From Achromobacter sp. AONIH1 (GTDB lineage Bacteria; Pseudomonadota; Gammaproteobacteria; Burkholderiales; Burkholderiaceae_B), in the NCBI RefSeq assembly GCF_002902905.1, contig NZ_CP026124.1:682001-746000 (forward strand): 64,000 nt of DNA. The letters are read 5' to 3'. A program made the translations under genes and the position numbers. A model generated the notes under the pieces. The model was not told the DNA's origin and ran no database searches. It saw only the letters and a list, made by a program, of their open reading frames with translations. Shown here in pieces: positions 52,201 through 59,457 of the stretch (the first letter of the stretch is position 1; each line of letters begins with the position of its first letter).

Positions 52201-54207
52201 CGCCAGCTTGCCGCCCGCGTCCGCCGTCAGATCGCCGTTGCTGCGCAGGCTGCCCTTGAGGGTGGCGTCGCCGCCGGCCTGCAATTGCAGCTTGCCGGTG
52301 CTGGACAGCTGGCCGTCGTTGGTCGCCGCGCCGCCGGCTTGCAGCCTGAGGTCGCCATCGGCGGCGAGCGTACCGGCCAGGGCTGCATCGCGGCCAGCCT
52401 TCAATTGAGCCGCGCCGGCCGAGACCGAGGATCCGCTCGCGCGCAGGTCGCGCGTGGCGGTGATGTCGATGCCGCGTCCCTGCGTCTTGCTGGTCGCGCC
52501 CAGCAGCACGTCATTGCCCGCCAATCGCAGCGTGCCGCCATAGGCAAGTGCGCTGCCGTCCAGGCGCAGCTCGCGCGCCGCGTCGATGGACAGGCTGGTG
52601 TCGCTCAGGGCCGAGCCGGCCAGCGTCACGCCCTCGCCCGCGCGTATCCCCATGGCCTGGCCCGATTGCAGGCGTGCGCTGGCGGTCGTGGACAGTTCGC
52701 CGCCGGCCTCGGCCTGCAAGGTGCGCGCGGCCGAGATCTGGCCGGGCAATTGGATGTCGCGGCCGGCTTGCAGCGTCAACGCGCCCTTGGCGGATACCAG
52801 GCCGACCGATTGCGTGCTGGCGGCGGTCTCGGTGCTTGCGCCTGCGCCCGAGCCGTTGCTCGTGCCTGCGCCGTTGCCGGCAGTGCCGCCGGTGCTTCCG
52901 GTGTTGCCGCCGTTGTTGCCGCTGCCGTTACTTCCGGTATTGCCGCTGGTGCCGCCATTGTTGTTGCCGGTGCCGCCCGTATTGCCGTTGCCAGCACCGT
53001 TGCCATTGCCCGAGCCGCTATCCGCCACCGTGCCCGCGCGCAGATTGCGCCCGGCCTGCACCCGCACATCCTGGTCGCCCATCACCAGCGAACCGCCCAG
53101 CGCCAGATCCCGCCCCGCCGCCACGCGCAATGCGTCCTGCGTCTGCAAGCTGCCGCGCGCGCTCACCGACACATCACCGGCCGCATCCACCGTCAGCGCC
53201 TGACCCGCGCTCACCGCGCCCGTGACCGCCGCGTCGCGGCCCGCCGTCAGGGTCACCGCGCCGGCGCCCTGCGCTCGGCCCTCGACCGCCACATCGCGAC
53301 CGGCGGCCACGCGCACATCGCGCGCCGCCTGCATCGTGCCGCTGGGCGTGATCCTGACGTCGCCCGCCGCGCTCACTTCCAGATGGCCAGTCAAGGCGAC
53401 CAGGTTGCCGCCCACGTTCACGCCCACGCCAGCCTCGGTGCCGACCAAGCGAATGCTATTGGCGTACATGCCGCCCAGCGCTGCCGTGTCCAGCGCCACC
53501 GTCGGCGCCGGGCCTTCGCCCTGGCCCGCCGATACCGCGCCCGTCGCGTAGTCGACCTTGGCCGCGCCGGCCGTCACGTGCAGCTGGTCGGCCCAGATGC
53601 CCGCGTTGATCTCCAGCGTGCGTGCCATCAGGTCCACGCGGCTCAGGTTCGCGCCGTTCAGGCCCGCGCCCTCCACGCGCAGCTTGCCGCCCGCGACATC
53701 AAAGCCGATGCCGCCGTCCGGCCCCACCATGGGCTTGCCGGTCGTGAGCGTGGCGCGGTCCGCGTTCAAAAAGCCGCAGCCGTTGCAGGTGATGCCCGCC
53801 GGGTTGGCGACGATGATGTTGGCGCGGTTGCCGGCCACTTCCATCGTGCCCATCAGCTGCGAGGGGTTGGGCGCGGTGACCTGGTTCAGGATGGTGGCCG
53901 CGCGCTGGTTGCCCAGCATCGGGTTGCCGGCGACCTGCCCGGCCAGCTGCGTCTGGCTGGCGCCGCCGCTGTTGTTCAGCACCACGCCGGACGGGCCGAC
54001 GTTGAACTCGGTGAACTTGTTGTTCGAGACTCCGCCCGCCGAGGGCGGCGCGATGTTGACCACCGGCACGCCGTTGCTCGTGCCCACGAACGGCCGTTGG
54101 CCAGCCGCGTTCTTGTCCACGCTGATCGGCAGCGTCTGCGCCAGCACGGGCGTCCAGATCTGGGTGTAGAGCACGAGCCAGACAATGGCGGAACGGAACT
54201 TGGACAT
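43219..54207 (-). CDS. cdiA: CdiA: filamentous hemagglutinin-like contact-dependent inhibition effector with EndoU-type toxin C-terminus
   Basis: The 3662-residue TpsA exoprotein starts with a signal peptide (MSKFRSAIVWLVLYTQIWTP, ending VLA) and a TPS secretion domain (to about residue 270; FTEFNVGPSGVVLNN, NRANIIVANPAGITCNGCGF). Long arrays of FHA-type repeats (AGRDL/AGGDL motifs) follow, broken by a Gly/Asn-rich segment (about 390-465) and a non-repeat region (about 1750-1970). FHA-2 repeats resume to about 3130. A TENNYL variant of the VENN pretoxin motif is at 3339-3344. The last 320 residues are the toxin; His3533 (LDHILDGG) and His3553 (GTGGHYL), with TTFFPSSWSKRQTQLEIEGA, match bacterial EndoU RNases. 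The open frame extends 58 codons upstream, but the signal peptide fixes the start at 54207. Confidence 0.9.
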   Translation of the reverse strand: MSKFRSAIVWLVLYTQIWTPVLAQTLPISVDKNAAGQRPFVGTSNGVPVVNIAPPSAGGVSNNKFTEFNVGPSGVVLNNSGGASQTQLAGQVAGNPMLGNQRAATILNQVTAPNPSQLMGTMEVAGNRANIIVANPAGITCNGCGFLNADRATLTTGKPMVGPDGGIGFDVAGGKLRVEGAGLNGANLSRVDLMARTLEINAGIWADQLHVTAGAAKVDYATGAVSAGQGEGPAPTVALDTAALGGMYANSIRLVGTEAGVGVNVGGNLVALTGHLEVSAAGDVRITPSGTMQAARDVRVAAGRDVAVEGRAQGAGAVTLTAGRDAAVTGAVSAGQALTVDAAGDVSVSARGSLQTQDALRVAAGRDLALGGSLVMGDQDVRVQAGRNLRAGTVADSGSGNGNGAGNGNTGGTGNNNGGTSGNTGSNGSGNNGGNTGSTGGTAGNGAGTSNGSGAGASTETAASTQSVGLVSAKGALTLQAGRDIQLPGQISAARTLQAEAGGELSTTASARLQSGQAMGIRAGEGVTLAGSALSDTSLSIDAARELRLDGSALAYGGTLRLAGNDVLLGATSKTQGRGIDITATRDLRASGSSVSAGAAQLKAGRDAALAGTLAADGDLRLQAGGAATNDGQLSSTGKLQLQAGGDATLKGSLRSNGDLTADAGGKLALLGNASATTGALNLTSVGDLSIGKDATAQAGGAIGLRTQGNVTTAGALASLQALTISAAGDAAIDGKLLAGGPLSVDAIGKIAAGADAKLQAKGALRLDAGKALTLAGLAETNAGMTLASGTDLRVDGSAMAYGGALSLTAGQGLTLGANSTLQASGLLQAQAGGKLQADGTISGEQDIRLSSNADTVVNGKTVANGLLNIKAGTDLVVGKNGLAQGSGNLFLFAGQDLRIAGTAGTAETAATGGGTLRAEAGRDIFVTGTVTASSPASLSAQRHMSVDGTVTALSGDLTTQAGGDLKVAASGRLQSSGKLDAKAGGDIDSDGTLAAGGALALAATGDARLGGTIAALGTSAQGTPPAPGGRSLSVPASGDLSISGGRDLTIKQGAQVQAAGALNASAGRDLSVSGALASVRDLTLAAARDARVDGSAASDARLTLNGRNITVADKGLVQAADTLTATAAGSMQIAGRALAGRDQTLSAGDGLSIDGTAAALKGDLTLTATRGDLILGAASRQQADGTLTATAGGALQALGSASAGKDLSLRAGADARLGGVIATQTSKLSASAARDLFITTDGRLQSGAALALDAGGTLNNAGVAFASGRADLYAGTTLANTGSVLAGGDLQARTPGLLNNAGRFVAGVDADGKLSQPGSLTLTAGTLQHAGTSLAGKNMTLSATGMNLAGGTLSSVGLMTVAATQDIDASRATLHGGGLDLSAANLRNPGGKLTSSGDAIIKLGGELDNTGGTIAAAGKARIDAASLVNRDGTVAGGNLTITTSGAIDNQRGLLQADDTLTLTASSLDNSNTLTASNAPAKGVLGKVVSIVAGRVNNQGGAISAGQDLGIKTGELDNAAGEAASQGVARIEADTLKNTQGKLLAGKNLTVIVKALQGLGALRAGEDLSFEYAGSLNQEGEITAGRDLNLSVGGTLDNRARITAGRDLGVKAGTLNNQATGELVAGRNNTINVTGTLTNAGLIDGVNTRITAGAVTNLGRIYGDNLAIGTGSLVNSAGANGGAVIASRGSLDLGATTLVNEKHALIYSAADLRIGGALDANGRAVGQAVSLQNAAATIEAAGNANISAAAILNLNTNYTSEIVQVWSGNKMYVALNDTTMFDMATNWIGDQTTNLTSQDPGWTGNDAERRFLLPSDTYPASRYGPPFDYAPFKRDDTTKHAPITPIEIPRMTVCEYGENGYGCGPERRPGDGEPVFGYGPTFHDYGIVARIWEVFGVTPPAGPPPVWDPKGNRDEYERAFAAYRVPFTELNARIMAFNADFQSRLVGNFTYYKVTESISETRTLTSDPGKILSGGAMSLTGAVTNDKSQIAAGGTLSVAGPEINNIGAGGTRTITRVGQQTYTVETRSHRGGKIRESSTTDYNRTLAGQPIEVPVGTSGGGQQVTLSGTTPGGSAVKGVGPVLVASVGLPGGNAVRTVSNPASIPDSQLFAVNSRPDAPYIVNTDPRFTGQRPYVSSDYLFDLLRPSGGMPGGPTSNSVGAGGTLAGSRLGGWDALIPPGAKFLTPSGQPKRLGDGFYEQKAVSDQILATTGQRFLEKYSDNDSQYKALLAAGAKFAQDNGIKLGVALTEAQQRQLKTDLVWLVEQTVTLPDGSTETVLVPQVYLLVREGDLKGDGTLLAGRDVKIATEGNVTNSGTVGSREATVITAGNIVNQAGGTIQGGSVNLAARDDLTNLVSLIKGDKVALSAGRDITLTSTSDSERFSKTWGSFITGTARVEADSLNMQAGRDLTMTAAQVSVKNDARLQAGRDIALTSLVESHGQTNVRDSKNRHDLATSKEIGTTINAGGNLTLVAGQDVNARAADVTAGKQLAVGAGRDINITAGVATGYTREEIFYTVRGFLSKKSTHTIQSRDWAQAQGSTFTGDTAVLMAGRDLNVSGSNVAAQKDLVLSGGHDVNIVSGENTLDRYDYTRVKKSGFGALGGFSFGSRTQTDSLEGKKVFHTASTVGSVEGDTLIKAGNALNVMGSNVLARQGDVTLIGQQVNIGATSDTSREREYHEVKQSGFSVTASNPVVSAVQTGERMANAASKVDNPVMLGLAGATTGLAAMNAYDAVKKAGSIDKANAIDKAGGVSVLVSFGTSKSSSTTERSSTSAFGSSVAAGKDLTIVAQGAGRDSDITVTGSSLSAGRNAVLKADGDILLQAARNAFEQKTDSKSSSASIGLGFSLGAQSGVTLELGVSASRGKADGKDESWTNSHVVAGNTLAFQSGGDTTLKGASGKADQIIASVGGNLLLESLQDTSKYNSKNQSAGIGASICLSGTCTSSISGNAGAGKMQSDFRSVTEQTGLWSGDGGFLIDVKNNTTLIGSVIASSDKAVADGLNKLSTGTLVTEDVKNKASYSGYQVSVGGSMGIGGGQGTGAGTTKDNKVAGGATKEVGTSLPSSGNVSMNMPTVAGASGSSSSTTSSAISGGTIVIRDEAGQQALTGKTAAETIASLNRDTSDTLNALKPIFDKEKIEAGFEIVSESNRQVGQFLTNRAKEIESLEVQSKNPKLSQQERDDAAASAIRLRRDWGPTGTYRQALVAISAGASGNVMGGVGQFAQAAAVNYLQALTTERVKKLADSFGDGPEAEAVRAGLHAIVGCAGAAVNGSGACGSGALGASTSSILNALLTRASSDSLRAEDKETYNSLIASLVGAVGLGVGADVVSVIVAARTETENNYLKASEAKEMMDELLLCRVANNTAACRAEVLDKYETISEGRSGGRISACKLAGESNCHIQRSSVQGGTNALELMEGLGWSKDEYVVLDRLLAINLNDERVAHHAWLQAFYQEAGAPIPIGVGIVVGGAIRAEASVAKSEALAGRRKPDPDLLKGSGGKSGEYLENFSPSPTPLELVQGGSPAYTTNIRLDHILDGGVNVLANGTKKGTGGHYLRSPTVRVDRMTGAADAAGVTKGYVSIRDPVNGKWVEKQAETTFFPSSWSKRQTQLEIEGAFLNSKSVQGSLDKWRGTSPSGVVMEGYYGKPDGSAATAWPVYNGGKR

Positions 54208-54417
54208 GAGGCGACTCTCGGTAATCGTTTGGATGGCACGCCGCCACTCGCGCGGCATGCGGCCCGCGAGCGACGGCCCCGCCGCGCCAGGCCATCGACG
54301 CGGCCGCGGGCAAGCGGTCCGCGCCGCTTGACCGGCGGCGAGCAACAACAACGCAACTGATACAGCTGATACCGCTGACACTGGACGCGGCGCGGGCAGG
54401 CCCGGCCGCGCTTCACG

Positions 54418-56166
54418 CTAGAACTCGAACATCAGCGACGCGGCGAACACGGTGTGCTGCGTCTTCAGGCTTTCTGGTTTCTTGAGCGGCCAACCCAGCG
54501 ACAGGTCGTAGCTGGCGTTGACCGCATTGGCAACACCGGGCAAGGCCACGCGGCCGCGCAGGCCGGCGACGGAACCGACCAAGGTGCGGCCGGACAGGAA
54601 CTGGGCCGACTGCCCGCCGACCCGGCCCACGTCCAGTCCGACGTAAAGCTGCTGGCCCAGGTCGCCAAGATTCAGCGACAGGTCGTTGCGCAGGCTCCAG
54701 CCGTCTTCGGCGGCCAGCGTCATCTGGCCGTCGAAACCGCGCACCGCGTAGCGGTTGCCGATGGTGAAATAGTCGGACGGCACGATGGCCGTCCTGGCGT
54801 GCTGGATCTGCCAGTTGGCCTGATAGGCCAGCTGCTGGCCGGACAGCGTGAACGGCAGGTACAGCCCGGCATTGGCCGTGAGAATGGTGCTGCGTCCGTT
54901 CCAGTCGGGATCGCCGTACACGTAGCCGGACTGGTTGGACCATTGCGGCAAGGTGCCGCGCACGCCGCCGCCGATGTCCAGCGCGGCCTGGCCCACGTAG
55001 TGGCGATGCCCGTAGCTGAACTCGTAGCCGGTGACGTCGCGGCGCTGCACCTCGATGTCGATGTCGTTGATCGTGCTGTTGACCCGCTTGCGCAGCAGCT
55101 TGAACATCACGGTGCCCTTGTAGGTGCTGCCGCGATACGGCACCACGGACACGCCGATGTCCACCTGTTTGGTGGTGCCGGCATAGATGATGGGCTCGTC
55201 GAAACCCGCCACGGTCTGGCGATAGCGCGAGCGGCTGGCGCCGGCGAACAGCGTCCAGTAGCCGAAGGGAATGCTGTAGTTGACGGACCCGGCGCGCGTG
55301 GCGGCGTCGTCGCGCCCGAAGGCGGCGTTGCTGTTCCAGGAGACCGAGAACTGGTCGTACAGGAACAGCGGCGAATCCAGCGTCAGGCCGGCGTTGATCT
55401 GTTCCTTGCCGGTGGATTCCATGCCGGCGTTGTCGCCGCCGATATACGCGTGCCAGCGCTTGCCGGTGCCGGGCTTGATGACGATGTCGGAATCGCCCAG
55501 CTCGGGGCCCGGCGCCACGTCGATGGAGGCGTCGGCCTGGCTGCCCAGGCGGCGGATGTTCTCCAGGGCCTGGTCCAGGTCGCGCTGGTTCAGCTCGCCG
55601 CCCGGCCAGGTCGGCAAGGCGGTGCGCCACCAGCCGGCCGCGCCCTCGCTCTGCACCGCCGAGATGCGGCCCGGCACATAGCGCAGCGTCAGCGTGCCGG
55701 CGGCCAGCGATTGCTCGGGGACCAGCACGCGCGCGGTGACACGGCCCTGGTCGATGAGCCGGGCGTGCAGGTGCTCTTGCAGGGTTTTGAGACCCAGCCC
55801 GCCCACGCAGGGGCCGACGGCCGTGGCGGCCAGCTTGCGCAGGTCCACCGGCGGCAAGGCGCCATCCCAGACGACTTCGCGCAGGACGAAGCAGGGACTT
55901 TCCTGGGGAAACACCAACGGCCCTTCGCCGGCGGCCGGCGCCTCGGGCGCGGACAGGACGTCGGGGCGCTGCGCGGCGCGGGCGCGCTGCGCCTCCAGCT
56001 CCTGTTCCTGGCGGCGTTGGATTTCGCTGGCACGGGCGGCGGCTTCAGCGGGCGTCTGCTGCGCGGCCGAGGGGAAAGCAAGGAACGCCATCAATGCAGC
56101 CGACAGCGCCACTCGACGGAAACCCTTATGCCGGAGGGTTTTCCGCCTGATATGACGGGTACGCAT
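54418..56166 (-). CDS. cdiB: CdiB: two-partner-secretion outer-membrane transporter
   Basis: The 582-residue protein has a signal peptide (ending PSAAQQ), a Gln/Arg/Ala-rich helix (about 38-70), POTRA domains (about 90-235: CFVLREVVWDGALPPVDLRK; GRVTARVLVPEQSLAAGTLTL) and a C-terminal Omp85/TpsB beta-barrel. The conserved lid-loop motif of the superfamily appears as RYAVRGFDG near residue 475. It ends in FEF, the aromatic-terminal outer-membrane signal. It exports CdiA to the cell surface. It is the first gene of the cdiB-cdiA-cdiI operon, 210 bases ahead of cdiA. Confidence 0.93.
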   Translation of the reverse strand: MRTRHIRRKTLRHKGFRRVALSAALMAFLAFPSAAQQTPAEAAARASEIQRRQEQELEAQRARAAQRPDVLSAPEAPAAGEGPLVFPQESPCFVLREVVWDGALPPVDLRKLAATAVGPCVGGLGLKTLQEHLHARLIDQGRVTARVLVPEQSLAAGTLTLRYVPGRISAVQSEGAAGWWRTALPTWPGGELNQRDLDQALENIRRLGSQADASIDVAPGPELGDSDIVIKPGTGKRWHAYIGGDNAGMESTGKEQINAGLTLDSPLFLYDQFSVSWNSNAAFGRDDAATRAGSVNYSIPFGYWTLFAGASRSRYRQTVAGFDEPIIYAGTTKQVDIGVSVVPYRGSTYKGTVMFKLLRKRVNSTINDIDIEVQRRDVTGYEFSYGHRHYVGQAALDIGGGVRGTLPQWSNQSGYVYGDPDWNGRSTILTANAGLYLPFTLSGQQLAYQANWQIQHARTAIVPSDYFTIGNRYAVRGFDGQMTLAAEDGWSLRNDLSLNLGDLGQQLYVGLDVGRVGGQSAQFLSGRTLVGSVAGLRGRVALPGVANAVNASYDLSLGWPLKKPESLKTQHTVFAASLMFEF

Positions 56167-56472
56167 TTGTTTCTTATTGAAATAAAAACCGACTAAGTTT
56201 TATTTGACGGAACTGCACCACCGGAACTTAAGGCCTGAATATGTCGAAAAATAAAAACTTTTGAATTAGTAATTGGCGACAATATCGGAAGTTGTATGTT
56301 TTTTATCATTTCTTACCAAGTTCGCACCCATTGGGCGAGAATTCGAATTGGTTACAACCTACCGGGAAGCACGGTGGAGTTCCATCGGACTGGTCTCAAA
56401 GTGCACTAGGGATAAACCCGAAGCAGCGCCACGTTCCGGAACGGTCCATGACCCTGTGCCACAATCGCGCCC
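56167..56472. promoter_or_regulatory. Divergent cdiB-ung upstream region
   Basis: No gene is seen in these 306 bases. The half nearest cdiB (56167-56330) is strongly AT-rich compared with the chromosome and is the likely cdi promoter region. The GC-richer half next to ung marks the return to core sequence, so an island boundary probably lies in this interval. Confidence 0.5.
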
Positions 56473-57234
56473 ATGCCCATGGACAACCGCCTGCTCCCCT
56501 CCGCCCTGGCCGCCCAGGCCGCCGAACTTCCCGCCGCGTGGCAAGCCGCTTTCGCGGCGCGCGCCGTGGCTGACGCGCTGGCCGCCGTGACCGCTCATAT
56601 AGAGCAACGCCTGGCCGACGGCGCGATGGTCTATCCGGCCACGCCGTTCCGCGCGCTGCATGGGCTGGCGCCGTCGGACGTGCGGGTGGTGATCCTGGGC
56701 CAGGATCCGTACCATGGCCCAGGGCAGGCGCAGGGGCTGGCGTTCTCGGTGTCGGACGACTGCAAGCGGCCGCCCAGCCTGCGCAACATCTTCAATGAGA
56801 TCGCCCAGGAGTTCCCCGGCACCCCCGTGCCGGCCGGCAATGACCTGAGCCCCTGGGCCGACCAGGGCGTGCTGCTGCTGAACACGGCGCTGACCGTGGA
56901 AGACGGCCAGCCCGCCTCGCACGCCAAGCGCGGCTGGGAAACAGTGACGGACGCGCTGATCGCGCTGGTGGCGCGCGACCCCTCGCCCAAGGCTTTCCTG
57001 CTGTGGGGCGCGCACGCCCAGGCCAAGCAGGCGTTGCTGCCCGGCAACAGCGGCCATCTGGTGCTGATGTCCAATCACCCCTCGCCGCTGTCGGCCCGCC
57101 GCCCGCCCGTGCCCTTCCTGGGCTGCGGCCATTTCGCGGCGACCAATTGCTGGCTGGTTGACCAAGGGAAAAACCCTATTGATTGGGCACTGGACAAAAA
57201 AATAATTCCCAGGCAAGGCGAATTCGGGTTATGA
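56473..57234 (+). CDS. ung: Uracil-DNA glycosylase
   Basis: The 253-residue family 1 enzyme removes uracil from DNA. The catalytic water-activating Asp78 is in VVILGQDPYHGPGQAQGLAF, and the DNA-intercalation loop with catalytic His is MSNHPSPLSARRP. Also visible are GVLLLNTALTVEDGQPASH and FLLWGAHAQAK. Length is normal. It stands at the right border of the cdi island. Confidence 0.97.
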   Translation: MPMDNRLLPSALAAQAAELPAAWQAAFAARAVADALAAVTAHIEQRLADGAMVYPATPFRALHGLAPSDVRVVILGQDPYHGPGQAQGLAFSVSDDCKRPPSLRNIFNEIAQEFPGTPVPAGNDLSPWADQGVLLLNTALTVEDGQPASHAKRGWETVTDALIALVARDPSPKAFLLWGAHAQAKQALLPGNSGHLVLMSNHPSPLSARRPPVPFLGCGHFAATNCWLVDQGKNPIDWALDKKIIPRQGEFGL

Positions 57235-57510
57235 TCGCCGCACTGCACAAAACGAGTTCGGCATCTACCGCGTTGATTTAGCGGATTTTTTTGCAGTCTG
57301 CCGGGCAGCCTCTCGCCCTGGCCCATGCCGAACATCATCGATTCCTGACCTCCTTTCCTTTCGCCCTGCGTTCCCGGCAGTTACATGGAACGCGTCACGC
57401 GCACGGTTGATTCGGTCGGCACGATGCTCCATCAACCGTCGCCCGGATCGCCGCCCCTACCTTCGGCCCGACCTGGCAATGCGCCGCTTTGACCGCGGCA
57501 AGGGAAAGTT

Positions 57511-59316
57511 ATGTCTTTCGAAAACCTCGGCCTCGCGCCTGCCCTGTTGTCCGCCGTGCAAGACGCCGGCTTCAGCACCCCCACCGCCGTGCAGGCCGCC
57601 GCCATTCCCCAGGCCCTGGCCGGCCATGACCTGATGGTGTCCTCGCAGACGGGCAGCGGCAAGACCGCCGCCTTCATGCTGCCGGCGCTGCACCGCATCG
57701 CCCAGATGCCCGCCAACAAGGGCGTCGGCGTGCAAGTGCTGGTGCTGACCCCGACCCGCGAGCTGGCCTTGCAGGTCACCGACGCCACCGCCACCTACGG
57801 CCGCAAGCTGGCCGACCTGCGCACCGCCACGGTCGTGGGCGGCATGCCTTACGGCGCGCAACTGAAGGCGCTGTCGCGCCGCGTGGACGTGCTGGTCGCC
57901 ACCCCCGGCCGCCTGATCGATCACCTGAACGCCGGCCGCGTCAAACTGAACACCGTGCACACGCTGGTGCTGGACGAAGCCGACCGCATGCTGGACATGG
58001 GCTTCATCGAGGACATCGAGACCATCATCGGCCGCCTGCCGGAAAGCCGCCAGACGCTGCTGTTCTCGGCCACGCTGGACGGCACCGTGGCCAAGCTGGC
58101 CGCCCGCATGATGCGCGAACCGCAGCGCATCGAGATCGCCGGCGCCAAGGAAAAGCACACCAACATCACGCAGAGCCTGCTGTACGCGGACGACGCCAGC
58201 CACAAGATGCAGCTGCTGGACCACGTGCTGCGCGACGCCTCGCTGGATCAGGCCATCGTCTTCACGTCGACCAAGCGCGGCGCCGACGATCTGGCCGACC
58301 GCCTGGCCGACCAGGGCTTTGCCGCCGCCGCCCTGCACGGCGACATGAACCAGCGCCAGCGCACCCGCACCCTGACGCAACTGCAGCGCGGCCAGCTGCG
58401 CATCCTGGTGGCCACCGACGTGGCCGCCCGTGGCATCGACGTGCAAGGCATCAGCCACGCCGTGAACTTCGACCTGCCGATGCAGGCCGAGGACTACGTG
58501 CACCGCATCGGCCGCACCGGCCGCGCCGGCCGCAACGGCCTGGCCTACACGCTGGCCACGCACTCCGAGCGCCACAAGGTTCGCCGCATCGAGCACTACA
58601 TCGGCCAGTCGATCACGCCCGAAGTCATCGCCGGCCTGGAACCCCAGCGCACGCCGCGTCCGTCCACCGGCGGCCCGCGCGGCGGCAAGCCCTTCGGCAA
58701 GCGCCCCGGCGGCGGCTACCAGGGCAACCGCGAAGGCGGTTACCGTGGCGACCGCGAAGCGCGTCCGTCGCGCCCGTTCGGTGACCGTCCCGCTTTCGGC
58801 GACCGTCCGCAACGTGAAGGCGGCTTCCGCGCCGAGCGTTCGTTCGGCGACCGCCCGCAGCGCGAAGGCGGCTTCCATGGCAAGCCCTCGTTCGGCGACC
58901 GTCCGCAACGCGAAGGCGGTTTCCGCGCCGAGCGCTCGTTCGGCGATCGCCCGCAACGCGAAGGCGGCTTCCGCGCCGAGCGTTCGTTCGGCGACCGCCC
59001 GCAGCGCGAAGGCGGTTTCCAGGGCAAGCCCTCGTTCGGCGACCGTCCGCAACGCGAAGGCGGCTTCCGTGGCGGCGACCGCCCCTACGGCGACCGTCCC
59101 AGCTTCGGCGACCGCGCCCAGCGCGATCCGCGTCCGTTCAACGAGCGCGGCCCGCGTGAAGGCGGTTTCCGTGGCGGCGACCGCCCCAGCTTCAACGATC
59201 GCGCCAGCTTCGGCGACCGTCCGCAGCGCGAAGGCGGTTTCCACGGCAAGCCCTCGTTCGACAAGCGCGACGGCGGCAAGCGTTTCAGCAAGCCGGCAGG
59301 CGCGCGCCGCGGCTAA
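57511..59316 (+). CDS. rhlE: DEAD-box RNA helicase (RhlE-like) with a tandem-repeat C-terminal tail
   Basis: Residues 1 to about 375 form the helicase core: MSFENLGLAPALLSAVQDAGF with the Q-motif, SQTGSGKTAAF (motif I), PTRELALQV, TPGRLIDHL, DEAD at 155-158, FSATL, ATDVAARGIDVQG and HRIGRTGRAGR. The tail (about 390-601) is Arg/Gly/Phe-rich. Six successive 16-residue units of the form FGDRPQREGGF-x5 are followed by diverged units and one more exact copy, seven copies of FGDRPQREGGF in all. Such tails bind RNA nonspecifically and promote condensates. RhlE-type helicases work in ribosome assembly and RNA decay. A 276-base leader precedes it. Confidence 0.93.
   Translation: MSFENLGLAPALLSAVQDAGFSTPTAVQAAAIPQALAGHDLMVSSQTGSGKTAAFMLPALHRIAQMPANKGVGVQVLVLTPTRELALQVTDATATYGRKLADLRTATVVGGMPYGAQLKALSRRVDVLVATPGRLIDHLNAGRVKLNTVHTLVLDEADRMLDMGFIEDIETIIGRLPESRQTLLFSATLDGTVAKLAARMMREPQRIEIAGAKEKHTNITQSLLYADDASHKMQLLDHVLRDASLDQAIVFTSTKRGADDLADRLADQGFAAAALHGDMNQRQRTRTLTQLQRGQLRILVATDVAARGIDVQGISHAVNFDLPMQAEDYVHRIGRTGRAGRNGLAYTLATHSERHKVRRIEHYIGQSITPEVIAGLEPQRTPRPSTGGPRGGKPFGKRPGGGYQGNREGGYRGDREARPSRPFGDRPAFGDRPQREGGFRAERSFGDRPQREGGFHGKPSFGDRPQREGGFRAERSFGDRPQREGGFRAERSFGDRPQREGGFQGKPSFGDRPQREGGFRGGDRPYGDRPSFGDRAQRDPRPFNERGPREGGFRGGDRPSFNDRASFGDRPQREGGFHGKPSFDKRDGGKRFSKPAGARRG
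58792..59079 (+). repeat. Six tandem 48-bp coding repeats in the helicase tail
   Basis: Units of exactly 48 bp begin at 58792, 58840 and every 48 bases to 59079, each encoding one 16-residue FGDRPQREGGF-type repeat. Differences are mostly synonymous, with two alternating spacer types (RAERS and HGKPS/QGKPS). The exact period makes copy-number change by slippage or recombination likely. Confidence 0.9.
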
Positions 59317-59358
59317 GCCCCGCTCGCGGGCGCGGCGCGAGCCGCGCCTCGCCAGCTG

Positions 59359-59404
59359 AAAAACACCCCAGGCATCGGATGCTTTCCGACGGCTGGGGTG
59401 TTTT
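59359..59404. terminator. Bidirectional intrinsic terminator between rhlE and the IclR gene
   Basis: The stem AAACACCCCAG/CTGGGGTGTTT encloses a loop that itself can pair (ATCGGA/TCCGA). A-runs and T-runs flank both sides, giving a U-run on either strand. It lies between convergent genes. Confidence 0.9.
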
Positions 59405-59457
59405 GCTTTGGGAGGCTGAATCCGGCGGCGCGCCGGCGACGCATGGCTCGATGCCGG

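Noticed and set aside
45421..54360. Very long open frames on the plus strand opposite cdiA
   Set aside because: They are antisense shadows produced by GC-rich codon bias of the repetitive cdiA gene. They show low-complexity composition and no ribosome-binding sites or recognisable domains.
54208..54381. 58-codon N-terminal extension of cdiA
   Set aside because: The frame stays open, but the signal peptide of the mature TPS protein begins at the ATG at 54207 and the upstream residues (Arg/Ala/Pro-rich) do not resemble the extended signal regions of known CdiA proteins.
57268..57292. Short CCGC/GCGG hairpin followed by seven T bases upstream of the helicase gene, considered as an ung terminator
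   Set aside because: The stem is only four base pairs with a nine-base loop. It is too weak to call without expression data, although the T-run is real.
58792..59260. Regular repeats resembling a CRISPR array
   Set aside because: The repeats are contiguous 48-bp coding units without unique spacers and lie in the open frame of the helicase tail.
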